Below are positions 55,211-64,000 of a stretch of DNA of 64,000 nucleotides, piece after piece. A program made the position numbers and the translations under genes. Source of the DNA: Xestospongia muta (Eukaryota; Porifera; Demospongiae; Haplosclerida; Petrosiidae). The stretch's first letter is position 1. The number at the start of each line of letters is the position of its first letter. The stretch is taken from contig OY848921.1 in the NCBI GenBank assembly GCA_963693285.1, positions 1,364,001-1,428,000 of the forward strand, read 5' to 3'. The notes under the pieces were generated by a model. The model did not search any database. It was not told the origin of the DNA and was given only the letters and a program-made list of their open reading frames with translations.

Positions 55211-57374
55211 GACTGTTGCTGTTGTTGTTGCTGTTGCTGTGGTTGCTGCTGCATTTGCAGGTTTGGTTGTTGTCGTAAAAACGAGTGAGAACGTCGAGGA
55301 GAAACACTTGTACTTGCTTGTTTTGGTACAGTCAAGTTTTGATGACTGGAAGCTCCTTGTTTGAACTGATGGCGTTGCTGCATTCTATGACCATACATTC
55401 CATTGTTTCGTGGCAAAGTAGTGCTAAGATGTTCAACAGGAGCAGCAAGTCTTGCAACAACGGAAGATTGAAGACCAGGAGGACCGTGAATATTAGGTAG
55501 CATTTCAGTCAGATTTCCGTGAGATTGATGAAATGTTTTAGGACGTTGTTTAGTCAATCTGGATTGTGTCTCAATACGTCTGCTTGTAGGTTCTTCTTGA
55601 AGAGTATGTACGGAATGAGATAATCCTCCCATTTCAGTTAACGTCAGTTGGTTAGTAGGAAGCATCGACAGATCAGTCAATGACATGCGTCCGTCTAGTC
55701 TGCTCATTTGGGGAGGTGAGCTCTGTGGTTTTCCATGCGACTGCCTATGCTGAGCGATATTGCGTTGATGCTGATGATAAGAGAAGTCGGGTTGTGACAT
55801 CTCAAAATACATCTTCTGAGACATGGCTAGTTCATCAGCAGAAGATAACAACAGCATTTGTTCTTGGCTGAGATAAGGTTGGCTTTGGAAGCCAGTTGGA
55901 CCAAGTTGGCTGTTAGATCCTGTTAAAGTAGATAATGTGGCAGCTGGTTGGTCATCAAAATGCATATCGTCAGGTTGAGATCCAGGTAGACTGGGTCCAA
56001 TGTCTTGAAATCCTCCCCATCCACCAGGCATTGAAGATCCATGCCAAGGAGATGAGTGCAAGGGTTTGGTTCGCAATTGACCTTCGTGGTTTTCGGGTGG
56101 ATCAAATGTATGAAAATCAATTTGATCTCGGGAAAAATGATAATCAGCTTGTGACAAACTAGTTTGCAATCTTATTTGTGGTGGCTGAGAATCATACATG
56201 TTTCGTTTCTCATTGAGTCTCCTGGAGTTACCATCTGATAGCCTTCTTTGTTCACGAATTGTAGAAGGAATATCAACAGTATCAGGACACCTACGTAGCT
56301 GATGAGACCCATAGCGTCCCATCTCTGACTGATACAAGATTTGAGACTGACTGTGACGATTAGCACTGAGTGCTTGAGATTTTGTCCGTTGACCTGAGGA
56401 TGGTGCTAAGGTAGTGTGTGGCGTCATTGGGTGATAGTTTTGCCTGGCAACTGAATCTTTATCAACACGATGATGCGATCCATACTAATAAAAAGTTGAG
56501 TATTAAAAGGTTTAGCTTAAATGGACTTACATGTTGAGATGAACTTGAAGAAGTTGGTTGAGTTGCTGCCAATGAAGACATGTGGTGTCTGTCATGAGTT
56601 GAGTGTACAGGAGAAGGATGTCCTTGTGTAGAGCTACTGCTTTTCCGAGATGAGCTGTGCGCAGGACTGGAGTCTGATGAAGTGGAACCTGACAATGAAA
56701 GAAAGAGATCAATAAATAAGAGATAAATGGATAGATAGACACATAATGGACAGGCATAATGGATGAATAAGAGATAAATGGATAGATAGACACATAATGG
56801 ACAGGCATAATGGATGAATAAATTAACGAATTAACAAAAAGATGATTATAAATTGTCTCTTACTTATCCCTTGTGAAGTAGGTGGAGGAGGGATGAGCAC
56901 ATCATCCACTGTTTTTGGAATTCCTTCCGATTTCTATAGTAAAGGAGAGTGTAATATTATTTATGTTACAACAATGTCTATTACAATACCTGTCTCAAAT
57001 GTACATTTTGGTCCTTTAGTGCAATTATCTTGTGCTTCAAATCATTTACAAACCTTAAATAAAATTAAGAAAGTCTATCATAAACAGCCTTAGTAACTTA
57101 CATCACAAGATCACGACATTTCTGGTGATATGTGGGATGGCGTACGCTAAACTTCAGTAAGAGGGTGTCTTTGACAAGAAATCCTTCATTTTCCTGTAAT
57201 GAAACAATTAAGTAATTCAATTCTTATTCTTGATACTTTTCCTTTTTATACAAAATATGACAATAGTCTTACTAGTTTTGTGAGGTCATAGAACTTTTTG
57301 TAGCCCCACAGATCACCAACTGTAAACTCACAGCCTATAAATGAAAGGAAAAGTTAAACTTGTGCAAATGTGAT

Positions 57375-57432
<58 letters not shown>

Positions 57433-58211
57433 ACACACTCTTGTAGTAACTTACTGTAATTCCTTTTAAAGTTACGAGAAGACACTGAATTATTAACAAC
57501 ATTTTTGTATTTTCCTGCACCATACACCATCTCAACACAATAATCATATCTATAAGAGAAAGAAAGAATTAATGAACTTAAAAACAAATAGTTACTTCAA
57601 AACTTACGTAGCAGTCTGACTGTAACCAGCATACAACTCAACAAAAACTGAAAGGAACCGACCAGTGAATTGACCAGTGCCATTCTGCAAAATAAAGAAA
57701 GAGTAATGCCTAATTATAGCCATTAATGACTTTTAGAAATGTGAAAAAAATTTATAAATTTAATTTATTATTTAAGTCAACAGTGTCAGGTTTTTGCATT
57801 CTTTGTGCTTACTGGATGAACTTTGAGCCGCCAGGAAAGACCACAAAAGTTGAGAGGAGAGCTGTAAATTTCTTCACCCTTTTGCTGCAACTCACTGAAT
57901 AAAAGAGAGTGAGAACTCAAAAATTTAAATTCAAAAGCTAACGTACTGGAAATTTGTGATCTCTAAGTAAGCTGACTCATGTGGTGGCACAACTTCACTG
58001 CAAGAGAGAAAGAAAGAATTGAACAATAGAATAAAACATCAATTCTGTTAAATTATAGTAAAATCTCAAGATATAACTTACTTAACAAAATTTCCAATGT
58101 CTGGAAGAGCTTCAAGCTCAGCGTGTCTGGTTTCTTGAAGCTGTGTTTAAAAAATTCAAATAAAAGACTTCAATTAATAAATAATAATGATATTAATAAT
58201 AATAAATAATA

Positions 58212-58248
<37 letters not shown>

Positions 58249-60413
58249 TGATAATAATTAATAATTAATTAATTGTGCTTCTCTTACTTTCAAAACTTTC
58301 TGGACCAATCTCTCTTTGATATCATTTCCATGAGTAACAAATGCTGATCTAGAGCCAGTCATCTGAAAAATTGAAGAAGGCCCCATTTAAAATTTGATAT
58401 GAATTTCAATCGCAATTTTTTACCTTGCCTTCCAATTCTCGACACAAATTACCAACTTCAGAAGCTTGTCGTTTGAGGTATTGTTTTGTATCTATAGCAA
58501 CAGTAACAATTAAATAAGAACAACAATTATACACACAGACCTATTAATTTTTGTAGTTTCATTCTCATCTGCTCATCTAATCTCGTATAAATATCGCCAA
58601 TGGCTTTCTCAATTTCTTGTTGTGATTTCCCTTTGTCTACTTTGACTCCTTCTATTTTCATGTCCACCTGTTCCACAAGAGTGACAATATCTCTCCATCT
58701 CTCTTTAAGTTTGGTGTGCTATAAGATTAAAATAAGAAATTGTCATTATAGTAATTGTTAAGTGTGTATTGTTAATGTAATATTAATATAACAAATCTTC
58801 ACCTCTCCTGCTAGTATCTGCTTCTGTTGTTGGTATAGTTCATCCAATGGTTTTACTTCATGTCCTTGATTTTGTTGATGCTATGGTGAGTGAGTGAGGG
58901 AATGAGAGAGAGAGAGAGAGTGAGTGAGTAAGCCTACAGATAAAATCAAAAACAGTCTTCTTACCTGTCCCCAAAGAGCACAATTTGTACAGATACAGGC
59001 AGCACAAGTCACACAATAAACAGACAATTTTTCATTAGGATGATGGCTACAGCTGTAAAAAAATACCACAATAAAGTGTGAGGTATAGTCAGCACTAATT
59101 CACTTACAAGTCCTTTTCTTTGCTTCTTGATTTGTGTGAGGAGTCATCATAAAACAGCTAAAATATAAAGAGGATTAGTGAATGGATGAATGAATTAAAA
59201 GAATAAATAAAATGGACAGATAAAAAATGAAACTTTGATAAGAAAAGAAAATAATGGTAAAAAACGGATGTAGTTAGTTTGAAGTGGTAACTGAATGAAA
59301 AGTGTGTGATTAGTAAAGAAAACTTTAAGACATTATTGTAAATAATCATATTTGAGGCCAAGAGACGAAGACAACAAAATAGAGACAGGTTATAATCACG
59401 TTATATATACTCTATATTATGTCTATCCAAATACCATCCAAATACTAGTAGATTAAATTACATAGTTAAATAGATACTAGCAATATTTAAAATATTATAC
59501 AAATTTCTATTAATTATCTCTCCCACACAAAACACTTCCCCTTTAGTCTCCTTATGCGGTCAATAACTTAGAAATATGCTCAACTATAATGTTTTCACTG
59601 AATGATGACACTATGTTATATATTATATAGTTATATCAGCTCAGTTAAGAGACAACGATGACATTGAGTGACAAAAAGCTTGCAAGAATTCTCTAGTGAA
59701 ATGTCATTATATAATACATTTCTCGATAAAGACAGTTTGTACTACTCCTACTTTGTATATGTGTAATTAGGTACATTTTAAATTTAGCGTCTGGAGTACT
59801 ACTAGCAATGGTCCATTGTACTTCAAAGGAAAGTAATGCATTTTAGGACCCAAACTTTAAGGTTAATTTTTCATTGAAGTACAATCTAGTACTACCTTTG
59901 ACGATGGTCTTTAAAAACAAATTAATTGATGTTGATATACTTACATTGACTATTTCTTGTACAGATAATGCGGGTATTAGATCACTGTCTGACAATTTTG
60001 CTCTGAAAGAATAAAAAACCACTCCATTAATGCATTAAAAAAAACATAAGTAACATTTAGATAGTGTCTCCCCCATTGTATACAATTAGTACAATACACA
60101 TCACTACAGTCAAGTCCCTAGATTTAAAGATTTAAAATCTAGGATTTAGTGATAATGCATTAAAGCAAGGCAATTGTTTACAGCACTGGAGAGCTATAGC
60201 CTATTTTGCTGTACTTACCTGCAGTGTGGACAATCTGATTTTGCAGCCATTCTCATCCATTTCTACAAAACAATAATGACAGTGGTGTAATAATTATTAA
60301 TAGTTATTACCTTTATACATGGATAACAACTGATTTTTGAACAATGGGCACACATACAAGCTTCTTTAAGTCTGTCCATGCAGATGTAACACTTTAAAAT
60401 GTCTGCTATTCCC

Positions 60414-60471
<58 letters not shown>

Positions 60472-60604
60472 ACAAAACATTTAAAGACAGTGATTAAACA
60501 TCAACATAGCAAAATTAAACACTCTCTATATAAACTATAACTAGAAAAGTGTAATATATAACAGCACATATATCACCAGCTGTGGAGGAGGTCAATAGCG
60601 ACAT
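54582..60604 (-). CDS. TRIM37: TRIM37 homologue: RING / B-box / coiled coil / MATH E3 ubiquitin ligase
   Basis: Twenty-two exons, right to left: 60577-60604, 60311-60405, 60219-60262, 59945-60002, 59108-59157, 58965-59052, 58803-58880, 58541-58718, 58424-58491, 58288-58362, 58082-58140, 57947-57997, 57813-57894, 57608-57684, 57455-57549, 57273-57334, 57102-57193, 56990-57053, 56864-56933, 56531-56688, 54902-56484, 54582-54750; 1108 codons, 1107 aa (human 964). Family knowledge: peroxisomal, nuclear and centriolar ligase, mutated in mulibrey nanism. Seen here: RING CYICMDRLKEACMCAHCSKI to DCPHCR; B-box CSHHPNEKLSVYCVTCAACI then CTNCALWGQ; charged coiled coil; MATH/TRAF domain (LEITNF, CGLSWRLKVHP, GRFLSVFVELYAG, GDLWGYKKFYDLTKL, LKFSVRHPTYHQKCRD); a second short helix; then a Ser/Gln/His-rich tail of about 590 aa with a polyglutamine tract instead of the acidic tail of vertebrates. 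Exon 1 (MSLLTSSTA) and its acceptor are the least certain; an alternative acceptor 7 bases upstream leaves the start unassigned. Confidence 0.94.
54832..54875. repeat. (TAGA)n microsatellite
   Basis: About ten TAGA units in the last intron of TRIM37, close to the donor of the preceding exon. Confidence 0.95.
55085..55260 (-). repeat. CAG/CAA repeat encoding the TRIM37 polyglutamine region
   Basis: Coding-strand CAA and CAG codons, mostly CAA in the longest run, encode over 40 glutamines with single Ser, Leu, Pro and His interruptions. The mixture of CAA and CAG suggests the tract is kept as protein, not only as a slipping DNA repeat. Confidence 0.93.
56718..56819. repeat. 50-bp tandem duplication in a TRIM37 intron
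   Basis: AGAGATAAATGGATAGATAG and the following bases occur at about 56718 and 56769, two near-perfect copies. Confidence 0.9.
57379..57438. repeat. (TC)n(AC)n compound microsatellite near a 5' splice site
   Basis: Lies in the TRIM37 intron starting at 57454. On the coding strand it reads (GT)n then (GA)n, beginning about 15 bases after the donor. Confidence 0.95.
58202..58262. repeat. (TAA)n microsatellite
   Basis: About 15-18 TAA/ATA units with small interruptions, inside a TRIM37 intron. Confidence 0.93.
60414..60471. repeat. (GA)n microsatellite abutting a 3' splice site
   Basis: About 28 GA units with one AAAG. On the coding strand it is a (CT)n tract ending in the CAG/AATAG acceptor region of the TRIM37 RING exon. 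Confidence 0.95.
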
Positions 60605-63600
60605 TCTCTGAGAGCCACAACCCAAGGGTGTAACACTATGAATTTCAAAACGTTGTCGGGTACACCATATTGTCCATTATAAAAGATGAATACACCAAAC
60701 ATACCAGTTACAGATTATATAGGATTACATCATCACAACAGCATTACTGAGTAATTTAACCCACACATTGTTACTATTAGTGACGGTATTCAAAGATAAA
60801 AAACTATTTCAAGAATCTTTCTGCTCATTCATTATAAAAGGCATGTCGACCTTTTTGAAACAAGTATACAGCTGCTCCAAACAGATTATCATTCTTTTAC
60901 AACGTTACGGCAAAATTTACAAATAGCATATCGAGTAATGGTAGAGCTATTACATTGCAATGTCTGTTCACTCCCTCACAAAGAATGTATAGTGTATATA
61001 ACTGATACATGGATACAATGTTCGAAAAGTCACTGATTATTTGATAATGAATGTGTGACAATTTAAATATCATAACTACGAAACATTCTTGTCCAAAGTG
61101 GCGCTATTTAGTCAAGCAAGTTGACATGCTTTGCAGCTGTTATTTTATTAACAAACAAACCTAATAAATTGAGTTCTCTCCTTGAATTAGTCTAAGATAA
61201 TTATTAATTATATTTTAATTCAGAGAACGCAGAATAGTAAGTCAGAAAATTTAATTCCATTTAAGTCCAATAAACTACAAATAAACATCACCTTTAACTC
61301 AAGTGATGTCGTTTGTCGCTAGGCAACGACAAGTAGCTGAAAATTGACCGGATATAGTGTTATCACAACAAACCAATAAGATCAAGTCACCCTGTCGTAA
61401 TGTAAGCTATAGCTTCTTCGATAGTCATATAACAAGTTACTGTTATATACACAGTCCCTCTCCCACAAATGCTTGACAAATGTGTTGATGAAGCTGTCAA
61501 GAATAAATAGATAACTTGATAGTATTGGAGATATATAATTAAATTTAGGGTGCTGCGTAGGAGATAACAATGCCCTCTCTTCTAAAAAAGACGGAGGATG
61601 TTTTATTGTTGTGATCTCAAGCATATATGAATTACTCTTTATTTAAACAACCGATCCATCTCAAAGACAATCCTTTACCCTCCTACACTGCATACAATAA
61701 AATAGATGATGCATAAGTTTGCTAACAACACCCACGAGACGATTTCCTCTATTGTCAGGTGTTCAATATATATTTAAAACATCATTTTGAGTCAACATCA
61801 ATCAGCCGATGTCATCACATCTCCAAACAAGAAATTAATATTATAAGTAACCAATGCAATATGACCAGCTAATTTGAGGCATCAAATCTCATCACCTCTG
61901 TTAATCACAGTCATTCTATGACCACTGGTCTTTCCCTTCGTTGCCCTTTAGTAATATCACTAGTCAACCATGAAACTAGTTGTCTGGAGTAAACTCAATG
62001 ATTGATATAATACTCAGATGTATTGTACAGTGTGGAACAATCAATAGCTCGTTCACATGGAATTTTAATTGGCTACAAATTTTAAATGTTTTTGATATGA
62101 TTTGTCACGTAGACTTGGTTTAAACAATGCATAATATGGTCAATGACTCTCATTAACTGCTCAATTAATTAATGTTAGAGTTGTGAGGCTCAATGCTTAC
62201 TACAAATAAAGCCCAAGGAATCTTGTCACTAAACAGGTTTAGGAAACTAGTTTGGTAAACTAGTTTAACCACCGACTATACAAGTTATATGTCCTTGAAA
62301 GGATTGCATAAAATAAAAGACTTCAATGAAAAGGCTTTCTCCCAGAAAGGAAACAATTAATTGACCACATAAAAGAATCAATTGGATAAGACTCAACAAA
62401 CACCGCTAAACCTTTTATAAGAACATACTAAATTAAAGACAACCTCTATAGTTAGGACATTTGTCCTAGTCCCATGTTAATACTTTAAAATGTATGTAAT
62501 GATACTGTGTCCAGTATAGAAAGGTTACATTGAAGTAATTTGACCTTTCAGGCAAAACTATGCATAGCTTTGGTTAAAGGTTATCCAGGGGAGTCAATGC
62601 TAAGGGATTTGATGTCACAAGGCCTTAGACATCACAAATATAAAGGAGATATGTGCGAACAGAGGCTGTACTTGCACAGCCCACTACTAGCAATCTTCAT
62701 AAAGTTATGATATTTTAAATAGAAACCTGTGAAGGAATTTGGAATGCTGTCATTAAAACATTAAAGCTATTGAACTTTTGTTTCTACCAGACCTTATTCT
62801 GCGTATTCAGCTTCCTTAGCGTAATCGTATTATGCTATTGTTAGCACATAATTCTCTCAGTGTTTTTGGTGAGACAATAGGCTGTGCACCCCTCCACATT
62901 GAATTAGACTACTCCCTGCATACCACAACTATACAAGCAAGTCATACTACCAATATGAGTAGTGTATTAAATAGTATACGCGCAAATGCCATATCAAGTC
63001 ATATAAATGTTAATATAATGAACATTTAAATAATATTAACAAGTATTAGTAACAGATCGTAGGTAACGGGGCTTGTCAGTGAACAGGTTGCAAATTGTAA
63101 TGACCTTATATATTGTTTTACATTTTGCTTACACGCTATATATCTTTCAAAAATTTGGCAAGACATCTATATAGGAATAAGTGATTTTATATTTTGTAAT
63201 GTGCACCCTCTACATTACTATGCTATCAAGAAAGAGCTCTATATCTGTGTGGTCTATTGCATGTCATAGGTACTTTGATCTGATCTAATCAAATATAACA
63301 ATATGAAGTGTTTAGTTTATTGTGTCTTCATGTAGCTAAGTGCATAACACTTATAAAATAAATTTTTATTTCAAGATGCAAAATTTTAATTCAAAATAAA
63401 ATTTGTTCTTTTAGACTTGTTTGGTGGACAGGATATAGCCACAATTTTTTGATGGACATCCCAGGATCAAATACCAAATGCTTGAGACAAAACAAAAATG
63501 CTATCGAGTTATCTGAGACAAAAACCACAAAGAATACCAATATACTCATCGTAATGTCATGTTGACAATAAACACACTGTCAGCTGAAATTAGTCAGCCT

Positions 63601-64000
63601 ATTAGGGATCATCAAACTTCCAAACCGTGAATAGAATTACCTCAAATTAAACATTTAAAGTTCCAGACTTAATTATATAAATTAATTTCAAGACATGGGC
63701 AAAGTTATAATTTTTCAAACACAACTACTAAAAACAAAAGCCTCAATTATAGACTGTCATACTGTATTTTAGCAATATCTCTTTGCAGCATACTTTTACA
63801 GGTTGCAAAAGTTGCACAATAGCTAACTTCTCAATGTCCGTCAAATGTATTATTAAATACAGCTGGTTACAGTAACAGTTGGTAAGAATTTTAGCTATGT
63901 GTGGGTAGTGTATAGGATGACAATATTACCATATTACCAGCTATATAGTTAGTACATGTTTTATTAATTAACTAGACATGTTTATTAATTAATTAGTACG
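60605..64000. other. Gene-poor right end, no coding sequence supported
   Basis: Upstream of TRIM37. AT-rich unique sequence with one inverted copy of the 58-bp repeat family (about 62440-62525) and a short local repeat of AAACTAGTTT around 62246-62270. Open frames at 61382-61624 (minus) and 62832-63029 (plus) have no splice context or recognisable motif. The TRIM37 promoter is expected just right of 60604. Confidence 0.6.
62440..62525 (-). repeat. Solitary inverted copy of the 58-bp repeat family
   Basis: The reverse complement reads GTATCATTACATACATTTTA, AAGTATTAACATGGGACTAG, then a stretch with TGTCC and CTATAGAGG. The order matches the minisatellite unit at 18956-19266 (GATACACTAAAGTATTAGTA, TGGGACTAC, GTGTCCTGAATATAGAGG). 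Divergence is clearly higher than between the tandem copies. Confidence 0.6.

Noticed and set aside
55026..55364. Plus-strand valine/alanine-rich frame and minus-strand asparagine/serine-rich frame at the polyglutamine tract
   Set aside because: Both are other-frame translations of the CAA/CAG repeat in the TRIM37 exon.
61382..63029. Small frames at the right end (61382-61624 minus, 62832-63029 plus)
   Set aside because: Composition and length are as expected by chance in AT-rich DNA; no splice sites or homology features support them.

Overview
The window is animal nuclear DNA. Genes are interrupted by many introns, often only 40-100 bp long, with GT-AG ends; intergenic spaces are short, the base composition is AT-rich, and (GA)n/(CT)n microsatellites are very common. 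The gene set (T-box factor, TRIM37, PITPNM/RdgB, Notchless, a Death-domain/ankyrin giant) is metazoan. The compactness, the style of the Death-ankyrin protein and the sponge-like divergence of the orthologues suggest a demosponge, perhaps close to Amphimedon. That identification is inference; the exon models below were read by hand from splice sites and reading phase.

Layout, left to right. A possible last exon of an unknown plus-strand gene (162-259). A small PX-domain protein with a partial SH3-like tail (minus, 415-2185). A repeat-rich gap. NUDT9 ADP-ribose pyrophosphatase (plus, 4585-5799), ending tail to tail with NLE1/Notchless (minus, 5921-8422). NLE1 starts head to head, 252 bp away, with a serine dehydratase-type PLP enzyme (plus, 8675-10722). 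Then comes a roughly 1.3-kb, 25-copy satellite of about 50-57 bp.

From 13 kb on, all recognised genes are on the minus strand. They are a Tbx4/5-like T-box factor (13168-24324), a PITPNM/RdgB-type phosphatidylinositol transfer protein in 18 exons (24659-44879), a giant Death-domain + ankyrin gene with about 58 ankyrin repeats (45974-53082, one frameshift), and a TRIM37 homologue in 22 exons (54582-60604). The last 3.4 kb hold no gene I can support.

Most multi-exon models close exactly in frame: NUDT9 297 aa, NLE1 479 aa, SDS 319 aa, T-box 505 aa, PITPNM 1239 aa, TRIM37 1107 aa. The genes do not form an operon or an obvious single pathway. PITPNM (lipid transfer at membrane contacts), TRIM37 (E3 ligase) and NLE1 (ribosome assembly) are housekeeping-type. 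The most unusual locus is the Death-ankyrin gene, whose long array alternates two repeat types and is strongly homogenised. The other main surprises are microsatellites that sit directly on splice sites in splice-compatible orientation, substitutions in the DDHD signature of PITPNM, and a dispersed 58-bp repeat family.
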